Position numbers and translations under genes: made by a program. Below the pieces are notes generated by a model. The model did no database searches and had not been told where the DNA came from. It was given only the letters and a program-made list of their open reading frames with translations. DNA of 42,391 nt from CAZJPS01 sp964548055 (lineage in GTDB: Bacteria > Patescibacteriota > Gracilibacteria > Peribacterales > Peribacteraceae), in NCBI GenBank assembly GCA_964548055.1, contig CAZJPS010000001.1:1-42391 (forward strand). The letters are read 5' to 3'. Positions 25,101 to 31,071 of this stretch are shown here, in pieces. Within the stretch, counting starts at the first letter, position 1; every line of letters begins with the position of its first letter.

Positions 25101-26856
25101 TGTTAGCAGCACTAGAACTGCGCAGTTAGTAATGGATACAAGTTTGGTAAATGAAATTGATCTGGATGCACCTATTACACCTGAACAACGTTCATTATTT
25201 ATTAAGGCTATTAATACTGTTTCAAAAATTCCTAAAGAAACACTATTTGCTGAGCTTATTAACTTGTACGAGAAACCCGCTTCATCTGACCTCCCGTCAA
25301 TAATGGCACTTGATGCTCCATATCAATTCATCCGCACAGATACAACCGCAGGAAAAATTTTCATGGGACTCTACCAGAAATCTTTTAGTAAAAATGATGA
25401 AGACATACTCCTGCTTTTTGCAAAAGCTCAAAAGGTCTTAGATATCAGATACACGACACTCTGGAACCTAGCAAAAGGAAAAAACTTTCAGGTCTTTGCA
25501 CGTGGTCTTCATGATCTCTTTGTAAAAAAAGGTCTTGCTAATATCTTTGTAAACTCAAAACAAATGCCTCCTCTTTCAGAGTTGCCAATCCAAGTTCTGA
25601 ATTATCAGAAGGCTTATACAAATGGAAATATTCAGCTTTCAATAGATCAGCCACTAGATGGTCGTACACCAATTCGAATTGATGTATATGCAAAGGGAAA
25701 CAATAATGGATTCGAGGTAAACTTAGGCGGATTAATCAAAAGTGCAGACTCACGCACATTCTCAGTATCAGTACCTGTAGATGAAATTGGCCGACGTATT
25801 AGAATGTATGGTTACTCAGGTCCAATAAAACTAGGCATTGTACTCTGGTTTGATGAAAAAAATTCCGATGGCTCAAACCAAAAACTTTCGAATCACACAG
25901 ATTGGTTGTTGGTGGCGTGGAACGGGAAAACAGAGTTGCCCTTTGTACAAGGTGAGGGACTTTCAACACTCTCAGATATACCAGAGAATGCAGAAAGAAT
26001 CGCAAATGAAAAAGTAATGCTTGCTCAATTAAAAGAAAATTTTGTTTTTGATTTGGAATCTCAGGCTGCAAAAACAATGAGAGCATGGCTCGTTGGTTCT
26101 GGTTATCATCATGGCGATAGCTATAATGCAGTTGACCTCGATATTGGTTCTAATACTGAAGTTATGAAACAGTATGTTAGAGCTATAGCTAACGGCACAA
26201 TTGGGTCTATCGATCCAGTATACGGGACTATTACATTAAATCATTCTCCGGAAGAAACTGGAACAAAAATAGCCTGGAAGAGCGAATATATGCATTTACT
26301 CCTACGCAATTCAGGAAGAAAAGAGTTGGATTCAAAAGGCGTAGAACGTATTATTTATGAAATACTAGATTCTGATATGACAACTGTCATCAAAACAGTA
26401 AAGGTAGGCGACTATTTTAAAGCACAAGAAAATTTAGCTAAAGCTGGAGGAACGGGACCAAGTGGCTTCACTCACTATAAACCTCATTCTCACTTCAGAA
26501 TTTATTACACTTTAAACGGAGGCACATACAATGTTGACCTGCGCAATGTTTTACTTGATAAAGACATCAATTTCACAGTAACAACTGGCTCAGGATCACT
26601 TGGATGGGTTGATGGACTTGCACAAGGACCTGAAAATGGAAGCTGGGTTAATTATGAACTTAAGCTTGTTCTAGATCGTCGTCCACAGGCAGAGCATTTT
26701 GAAAAAGGAGTATTCCCAGCTTACTGGCTTGCATGGGAAGAAGGTAAATCAATTAGTGAAATGAAAAAAGTAGTGAAAGATTCTGAAACTGGACTATGGC
26801 TAAGTGAGGAGAAACCAGGATATTATTGGCATAAAGGTAATTGGCTTCCTCTGTAA
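22117..26856 (+). CDS. Giant LamG-LamG-M23 protein (probable exported peptidoglycan or protein-crosslink peptidase)
   Basis: 1579 residues. The N-terminus LQLEQLESRDTPATLA has the L-E-x-L-E-x-R-x-x-P-A form known mainly from planctomycete exported proteins; there is no ordinary signal peptide. Two similar LamG domains follow (about 110-300 and 405-600; both with FNQNxASYGFxIRP, TSIRSS and DGFxGDRT). A helical middle part runs from about 720 to 1010. The C-terminal peptidase M23 domain (about 1320-1500) has H1331/H1332 and D1340 in HHGDSYNAVD, EYMHL at 1390-1394 and the metal/catalytic HSH at 1457-1459. M23 enzymes cut glycine-containing cross-links in cell walls. GC content falls from about 48% to about 30% near base 25,130 (residue about 1005), so the C-terminal third looks acquired. 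A lipoprotein gene starts 4 bases downstream. Confidence 0.85.
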   Translation: MATRSPLQLEQLESRDTPATLAGPALSSDYLAHETAEAIMDLISDARAQADTTVDVNALQTELNSLNASSLLKNVVSHYGIENQVADIVSGTGITLENVAEYVGSDGIRSLAFHTPTAKVSLAQGTPIDFERDQAFSISVWAKASDLSIGPDDSAITLFEKGNFNQNQASYGFAIRPHGNQINAWLQGQNNGNRIYLSVQLESPVTNWHLYTMSYDGSSSANGLKIFVDGKALTNVLYAQSTLTSSIRSSAPGTIQDGFVGDRTYAFTPAQIRSITIHNTNLDAPDVTSLYSSGSEGIAKALTRRTQIEHILSTQSAQREQSAQMDAAIDSVLASIFQDTEESLSPTLDTAALLAKLDALEKNPALAGIVSSWEGALGGMDTMGKNSLTPTSAVGTWENSFLLSTPNATLTAPSSADFDLESDQPFTISAWAKMTGDQLTVDSNAVVFWEKGDFNQNKASYGFNIRPNGKVAAVWLQGSTNANRMYRGFTLPEGIDLTKPHHYLATYNGSRQISDVKVYIDGVELGAYYEQNTLTTSIRSSSQATVNDGFLGDRTLATPFTLEQLNFYNAALPGTAAQELKNMGSSGFHTLIADLVQTRAQVKAARDAGMIAPEMAMISPKYWVTGSGDYLTVHFEDMPEYARFTLSAPGNATYTAMDIDIPAGSGTYTFRVNTSALQNGVEGHIADARTGAILNTTFHLPHNATQGFQITQGVTTVPELAHLLPKDPKFRTKAEQKPYSIQGIDDAQVRQSLAVQMAETIGIHMKSAWEIGMEQHPELFGKDMAASQEMAKNLALQETGGVWTSDTGRISEWKMDSLFNLLKSYNQTLNYAYEMYETMLSNAFHDALLARAGVQNPSKWNGVVEHLHKNEVGALNILPSAEMVIQGIEKNFEQYYNQFVLTSVGITSVQAHNALLLEQGVDPATHGLSDFEKAAYARTKLTQITGTLMTPQKAQELASNGNMVSALSAEARELLKVAMWDEAVNMVLGKSTTGIVSSTRTAQLVMDTSLVNEIDLDAPITPEQRSLFIKAINTVSKIPKETLFAELINLYEKPASSDLPSIMALDAPYQFIRTDTTAGKIFMGLYQKSFSKNDEDILLLFAKAQKVLDIRYTTLWNLAKGKNFQVFARGLHDLFVKKGLANIFVNSKQMPPLSELPIQVLNYQKAYTNGNIQLSIDQPLDGRTPIRIDVYAKGNNNGFEVNLGGLIKSADSRTFSVSVPVDEIGRRIRMYGYSGPIKLGIVLWFDEKNSDGSNQKLSNHTDWLLVAWNGKTELPFVQGEGLSTLSDIPENAERIANEKVMLAQLKENFVFDLESQAAKTMRAWLVGSGYHHGDSYNAVDLDIGSNTEVMKQYVRAIANGTIGSIDPVYGTITLNHSPEETGTKIAWKSEYMHLLLRNSGRKELDSKGVERIIYEILDSDMTTVIKTVKVGDYFKAQENLAKAGGTGPSGFTHYKPHSHFRIYYTLNGGTYNVDLRNVLLDKDINFTVTTGSGSLGWVDGLAQGPENGSWVNYELKLVLDRRPQAEHFEKGVFPAYWLAWEEGKSISEMKKVVKDSETGLWLSEEKPGYYWHKGNWLPL

Positions 26857-26859
26857 TCA

Positions 26860-27429
26860 ATGAGAAAAATTCTTCTAATTCTAGCTACAATGGCTCTAAG
26901 CTCATGTACAAGTTTAGAGCCATATAATGCGGCAAATGAAATAAGCCCTTTTCAGACTATTAAAGAAAATTGGTATGTTTACACAGATTCAGATTTCTCA
27001 ATTAACCTGCCTCCTCAATTCAAGAAAAAATATAAAAGAGCAGATGGATCAATAGGTATGGCCACTTATAAAACAGGACAATGGGAATTAAAAGAATCTG
27101 ATTCACTTATACAAATTTATTACGAACATCCTTATCAGGATTGTAAAAATACAACAGTACTCAAACCAAATTTTAAGAAACAAGAAAATAATTCTATAAT
27201 TCTCTGGGGCAAAGTAAGTGGTTTTTCAGGTTCTGTAGATTTTAAAGAACCACATTGCGCTCTTGAAACCGGATTTGGGTCTCGAGTAGATGGCACAGAA
27301 CGTTTCACCACATCTTATGCGCTATGTTCAGAAAAAGATGAGAAAGCTATATTTATTTGTATTATGCAGGTTACTGATAATCCCGCTCTCGCGGAACAAA
27401 TCTTCTCTACATTCCGGTGGATAAAATGA
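26860..27429 (+). CDS. Small lipoprotein downstream of the M23 gene (candidate immunity protein)
   Basis: 189 residues. The N-terminus MRKILLILATMALSSCTS is a lipoprotein signal with the lipid-bearing Cys at residue 16. The mature part begins FSINLPPQF and ends IFSTFRWIK, like the PsbP/FSTFKFI-type lipoproteins common in Patescibacteria. Four more Cys could form disulfides. The gene starts 4 bases after the stop of the LamG-M23 gene, so the two are surely cotranscribed, and it shares the AT-rich composition of the M23 part rather than that of the LamG part. Position and composition suggest it arrived with the peptidase and could protect the producer, but no homology shows that. The next frame starts within its stop codon (ATGA overlap). 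Confidence 0.75.
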   Translation: MRKILLILATMALSSCTSLEPYNAANEISPFQTIKENWYVYTDSDFSINLPPQFKKKYKRADGSIGMATYKTGQWELKESDSLIQIYYEHPYQDCKNTTVLKPNFKKQENNSIILWGKVSGFSGSVDFKEPHCALETGFGSRVDGTERFTTSYALCSEKDEKAIFICIMQVTDNPALAEQIFSTFRWIK

Positions 27430-27874
27430 AAATGTTTTCCACTCTTCGTAGTGCCTGCCTACACATACTTGGTTCACTGGCTGTATACCCCGCCGAATCT
27501 ATATCATAGGTTTTAGTAGAACTGTTTCTGGAATAGAGGCCGATCTTGTTGTTAACGTGACCAATGGGGCTCATTCTGAATGTGCAGATCCAGTAGATAC
27601 TGAAACCCCTGATTACCTCAACACAATAGGAAAAATTTCTATAGCTGGATATACAAATGCAGGGGACAAAGTATATGAAATCACTCCAAACGAACGTGAA
27701 CTCCGTAATCCAATTGCATACTTAGAACGTGTCCTTCCTGATGATAAATGGAAAAAACTTAAACTCTCCTCAGATCCTGCAGATGTCTACGCCGACCATC
27801 CCATCATTTTCATCAAAGACCCCTTTGGTCGCTACTTGAGGTTTATTAACAGAAAGTATTGGGCGTGGTGTTAA
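27426..27874 (+). pseudogene. Frameshifted small exported protein
   Basis: An ATG overlapping the previous stop (ATGA) begins a signal-peptide-like frame (MKMFSTLRSACLHILGSLAV) that stops at 27507-27509. The frame one base over is open from 27452 and continues to 27874 with a protein-like sequence (IYIIGFSRTVSGIEADLVVN, then YLNTIGKISIAGYTNAGDK, ending RFINRKYWAWC). Inserting one base near 27,450-27,500 would join them into about 149 residues. Taken alone, the second frame would have to begin at a GTG at 27557 with no export signal. It is either a recent pseudogene or a sequencing error. The family is unknown; the aromatic FGRYLRFINRKYWAWC end is distinctive. It is third in the M23 operon. 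Confidence 0.6.
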
Positions 27875-27919
27875 ATCTAAAAGAAACAAGATTCGCAAAG
27901 AAATCTAAAAAGACCGTTC

Positions 27920-28282
27920 TCATATTCTATCAAATACTTTAAAAGAAATTTCTTGAGCCCCAAAATACTCTTTGGAAAAAGAAATTGCATCTTCCTCTTT
28001 AAAAGTTTTGCAAGAAAAAATATTTATATAAACTGCCTCAAGAATATTAAGTGTATGAATAACCACATTACTAGTCTCTATAAATTGGATTGCAGAAGTT
28101 CCACACAAATGAGGTATATCACAATGATCTTCCCAAAATAAAGGTTCACCATGTCTTTTCATCTCAATTAAATCACATAATTCAACAAAATATCTGCCAA
28201 TTTTTTCTTGATTAAAGAGGCTTACATCACATTTATGCATATCAATGATTAATTCCATTCCATATCTCTTATTCAGCTCCAT
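27920..28282 (-). CDS. SpeD-like pyruvoyl decarboxylase homologue with altered substrate residues
   Basis: 120 residues, the size of bacterial class-1b S-adenosylmethionine decarboxylase. The signature ESHLxIHTWPE...FTCG is matched as ETSNVVIHTLNI...FSCK. Ser71 (source of the pyruvoyl group), His76 and Cys91 keep the spacing of the T. maritima triad S63/H68/C83 (+5 and +20), so self-processing may survive. The neighbouring Glu62, His64 and WPE72 positions are Thr, Asn and LNI. In the family the WPE Glu contacts the ribose of S-adenosylmethionine, so the substrate may differ, for example a basic amino acid. The start could also be Met9 (MELIIDMHKCD). It is divergent from the histidine kinase, in the AT-rich island. 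No spermidine synthase is in the window. Confidence 0.7.
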   Translation of the reverse strand: MELNKRYGMELIIDMHKCDVSLFNQEKIGRYFVELCDLIEMKRHGEPLFWEDHCDIPHLCGTSAIQFIETSNVVIHTLNILEAVYINIFSCKTFKEEDAISFSKEYFGAQEISFKVFDRI

Positions 28283-28373
28283 AGATATAATTATAAGCGA
28301 TTAATTAATACAGAGTAAAGCTTATAGTGTAGTAATTTTAGAATAAAATTGGGTAGATATTTATATAAAAAAA

Positions 28374-28382
28374 TGCTATAAT
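28374..28382 (+). promoter_or_regulatory. Extended -10 promoter of the histidine kinase gene
   Basis: TGCTATAAT at 28374-28382 is a full extended -10 with no good -35. It sits 11 bases before the ATG, so the mRNA is expected to have at most a few leader bases. Confidence 0.6.
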
Positions 28383-28393
28383 TCTAAAGAGGT

Positions 28394-29824
28394 ATGACTA
28401 AAACCAACTCCCCCACAAAGATTAGCATGGTTGGCTTGGCCACAGTGATAATTTCTGTGGTTATCACTATTCTAATTTCATGGGTGTTATATCAGCATAC
28501 AGTTAACCTTTTAACTCAGAATTTAAGGCAAAGACTTATTTCAGTAGCCAGAACAGCCGCAGTACAATTTTCTGCAGAAGACTTACAAGAATTACAAACA
28601 GAAGAAGATTGGAAGAAGCCGAATTGGGCAAAAGTAGTAAATCAATTAAAGAAAATTAGACTAAATAACGACAATGTTTTATTTGCATATATAATTCGAA
28701 AAGATAAAAGAGATCCTGCAAAAATGGTTTTCGTATCAGATTCACACTCAATAAATCCTTATGCAAAGATTGATATAAGTGGAGATGGTAAAATTGATGA
28801 TGCAGATTTACTACAATGGCCAGGACAAGAATATGAAGATCCTCCTCAAGAAGCTTTTGAAGCTTATTCAGGACCAATAACCAGCCGTGAATTGATACAA
28901 GATCAGTGGGGTATTGAGATTGTAGGATATGCACCAATAAAAAATGACAGCGGTGAAACAGTTGCAGTCATGGCAGTTGATATGAAGGCTGATGATTTCT
29001 TCAGTATTACAAGACAAACTTTTCTGCCTTTTCTTAGCTTCATTTTTATCCTTATATTAATAATATTTGTTTTAGCAACAATATTAATTCGAATTTGGAA
29101 CAGAAGAGTTGAATTAATGGCAGAGCTTGATCGGCAGAAAGATGAACTTTTGGGAATCGTTAGTCATCAGCTAGCAGCTCCTATAACAGCTATAAAATGG
29201 TATTTAGAATTACTAAACGATAAAGATGCTAAAAATCTGGATGAAGAACAAAAGGAAACTTTGGCAACCTTGCAGGGTGTGACAAATACACTTTCTGATT
29301 TAGTTAGCATGATTTTAGATGTTTCTCGAATTCAATTAGGTCGCATGAATGTTGAATCTCAACCATTAAATGTAAATAACTTCTTAAAAGAAATTTTGGA
29401 TGTTGTATCACCTAAAGCTAAAGAAGGAGAAATACTTTTCAAGATTAATATACCAAATCAAATTCCTGAAATGCTCTTAGATAAAAGGCTCACCCGAATG
29501 ACGATAGAAAATCTACTCACAAATGCAATAAAATATACTTCGAAAGGTGGGAGCGTCACGTTTAAAGTTAGTCTAGACACTAAACTTCACTTTATTATAT
29601 CTGATACAGGATGTGGCATTCCAAAAATAGATCAAACAAATATTTTTAAAAAACTTTATCGCGCAAGTAACGTACGTAATGGAGTGGCCGGTAACGGATT
29701 TGGGTTATACGTAGCAAAAGGAGCAGTGGAATCTCAAGGTGGGCAAATTTGGTTTGAAAGTATTGAAGGAAAAGGAACTACATTCTTTATCGATTTACCA
29801 TTTAATCTCCCTAAGAAGGAATAA
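28394..29824 (+). CDS. Membrane sensor histidine kinase with EF-hand-like loop in the sensor domain
   Basis: 476 residues. TM1 is at about 13-33, an extracellular Cache-like sensor at about 36-205 and TM2 at about 211-234. The kinase part has the H-box SHQLAAPITAIKW (phosphorylated His258), N-box ENLLTNAIKY, G1 DTGCGIP and G2 GNGFGLYV. The sensor ends with the Cache-type pattern GYAPIKNDSGETVAVMAVDM and contains D127-x-S-G-D-G-K-I-D-D-A-D138, which fits an EF-hand/dockerin calcium loop. No response regulator gene is near. The sensor is clearly related to the first sensor of the TrmB fusion at 31072-33345 (shared AKVVNQLKxIRxNN, FVSDSHSxNPYA and WPGQ). Calcium sensing is inferred. It converges with the methyltransferase gene, 3 bases apart. 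Confidence 0.93.
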   Translation: MTKTNSPTKISMVGLATVIISVVITILISWVLYQHTVNLLTQNLRQRLISVARTAAVQFSAEDLQELQTEEDWKKPNWAKVVNQLKKIRLNNDNVLFAYIIRKDKRDPAKMVFVSDSHSINPYAKIDISGDGKIDDADLLQWPGQEYEDPPQEAFEAYSGPITSRELIQDQWGIEIVGYAPIKNDSGETVAVMAVDMKADDFFSITRQTFLPFLSFIFILILIIFVLATILIRIWNRRVELMAELDRQKDELLGIVSHQLAAPITAIKWYLELLNDKDAKNLDEEQKETLATLQGVTNTLSDLVSMILDVSRIQLGRMNVESQPLNVNNFLKEILDVVSPKAKEGEILFKINIPNQIPEMLLDKRLTRMTIENLLTNAIKYTSKGGSVTFKVSLDTKLHFIISDTGCGIPKIDQTNIFKKLYRASNVRNGVAGNGFGLYVAKGAVESQGGQIWFESIEGKGTTFFIDLPFNLPKKE

Positions 29825-29827
29825 AAA

Positions 29828-30670
29828 CTAGGACCTAATTTGTTTTTTTGCAGCAATCAAAATCACACTAGTAACGCCTTCTGCTTCCTGTCCTTTAATT
29901 TTTGCTGTTTTAATAATAGTATGACTCATGTCAAAGCCTAGTTTCGGTAACACTCTTCTAAAGTCAGTTTCAGTAAGATAAGCACATGGCAATTTATGAT
30001 AGTAACCATCTTCTGAAAGAACACAGTAAAAATCTGTTTCCCTCAACGCCGCCATAAAAAGAAATCCTCCTGGTTTTACCAACAAACTAAGTCTTTTCAT
30101 TACTTTTTCCCATTTGAGAGTATTAATTCCAACTTCTTCAGTACAGTAAAAACAGCCTACGGCTTCGTAAGTTCTTCTCCATGTCAAAACTCTGTCTTTT
30201 TTTAAGTCACATTTACCAATTTTCTTAATTTTCTTCCTGATTAAATTTTCTCTCAATGAAATCGATCTTTTCCTAAAATCCCTGCCTTCCATTCGCAAAG
30301 ATAACTCTGTAAATTTATTCCAATTATGTGCTATTGGATTTTTTTTACGCCAAAGATCTATTTCGTGTAAATTTTCATCTAAATAATCAGCTAAATGTAT
30401 CTCAGATACAAAACCATTGAGTGGCAAAATATGGTGTAGTGTAGGACCACAACCTATTTCAATCATATCTTTAAAACCTTTAATAAGTGGATAATAACGA
30501 GTAAGAAACTTGATTACCTCTATTTCATCTTGAGTAGGTTCCTCAGAATAAAAGGTGCGTAAATAATTTTTAGCAAAACTTGGTAAATGCTTAAAATCAA
30601 AAAATCCATGGCGGTTTTTTTCATAAACTTTTGTAATCTGCCTTTTTTGTGATTTTCGCTTAGATAACAT
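29828..30670 (-). CDS. NNMT/PNMT/TEMT-type small-molecule methyltransferase
   Basis: 280 residues from the ATG at 30670 (a GTG at 30688 would add six). A basic N-terminus is followed by the S-adenosylmethionine-binding motif DMIEIGCGPTLHHILPL and then HLADYLDENLHEIDLW, the second strand plus helix typical of the NNMT/PNMT/TEMT family. A late segment, LLVKPGGFLFMAALRETDFY, matches the family's post-motif region. Members N-, S- or Se-methylate small amines and similar compounds. Four Cys in the middle (GKCD, GCFYC) are not typical. Lying near a SpeD-like gene, it might act on an amine, but that is inference only. Soluble, AT-rich, and divergent from the SMR-like gene. Confidence 0.75.
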   Translation of the reverse strand: MLSKRKSQKRQITKVYEKNRHGFFDFKHLPSFAKNYLRTFYSEEPTQDEIEVIKFLTRYYPLIKGFKDMIEIGCGPTLHHILPLNGFVSEIHLADYLDENLHEIDLWRKKNPIAHNWNKFTELSLRMEGRDFRKRSISLRENLIRKKIKKIGKCDLKKDRVLTWRRTYEAVGCFYCTEEVGINTLKWEKVMKRLSLLVKPGGFLFMAALRETDFYCVLSEDGYYHKLPCAYLTETDFRRVLPKLGFDMSHTIIKTAKIKGQEAEGVTSVILIAAKKQIRS

Positions 30671-30761
30671 TGTTACTATAGAATACACATAAAAGAACTA
30701 AAAAGAGAATATTTGTGTATACTTACACTAAGTAAATTTTTATTACTAGCCAATTAAAAAT

Positions 30762-31070
30762 ATGAAATGGCTTCTTGTTATTGTATCAGCATCAATCTTT
30801 ATCCTTTCAGACGCAATAAGTGCAGATTGGGGCAAAAATAATAATATTTTTTCTTTGTTCCTAATTTTTCTTTTTCCCCCCTTAGGATACATTTCTTTTG
30901 CATATCTAAATAAAATTGAAAATTTATCTGTTAGCTCAGCATTGGTTAATTTAATATTATTAACAGGAGCAATATTAATAGGTGTTTTTTATTTTAAAGA
31001 TAGCCTTTCGATAAAACAAATATTTGGTCTAATGTTCGCAATTGTCGCATTCATTCTTCTAGAAGATTAA
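30762..31070 (+). CDS. Small four-TM membrane protein, SMR/EamA-like
   Basis: 102 residues with four hydrophobic segments (about 4-16, 27-44, 57-76 and 84-100). The last half, LVNLILLTGAILIGVFYFKD then QIFGLMFAIVAFILLE, matches the end of small multidrug-resistance/EamA half-transporters, including the conserved F-x-E/D-x-L and G-x-x-x-I-x-x-G-like helices. The Glu typical of SMR helix 1 is not seen; Asp17 or Asp22 could take its place. Drug or amine export is possible but unproven. It converges with the TrmB-sensor gene, one base between the stop codons. It lies in the AT-rich island. Confidence 0.6.
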   Translation: MKWLLVIVSASIFILSDAISADWGKNNNIFSLFLIFLFPPLGYISFAYLNKIENLSVSSALVNLILLTGAILIGVFYFKDSLSIKQIFGLMFAIVAFILLED

Positions 31071-31071
31071 C

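Noticed and set aside
22117..26856. UGA recoding as in Gracilibacteria/Absconditabacteria
   Set aside because: All large genes read through with the standard stops, and TGA ends ligA, the lipoprotein at 27429 and others.
28383..28393. AAAGAGG just before the histidine kinase ATG as a Shine-Dalgarno site
   Set aside because: It is one base from the ATG, too close to work, and lies within the first few bases of the expected transcript.
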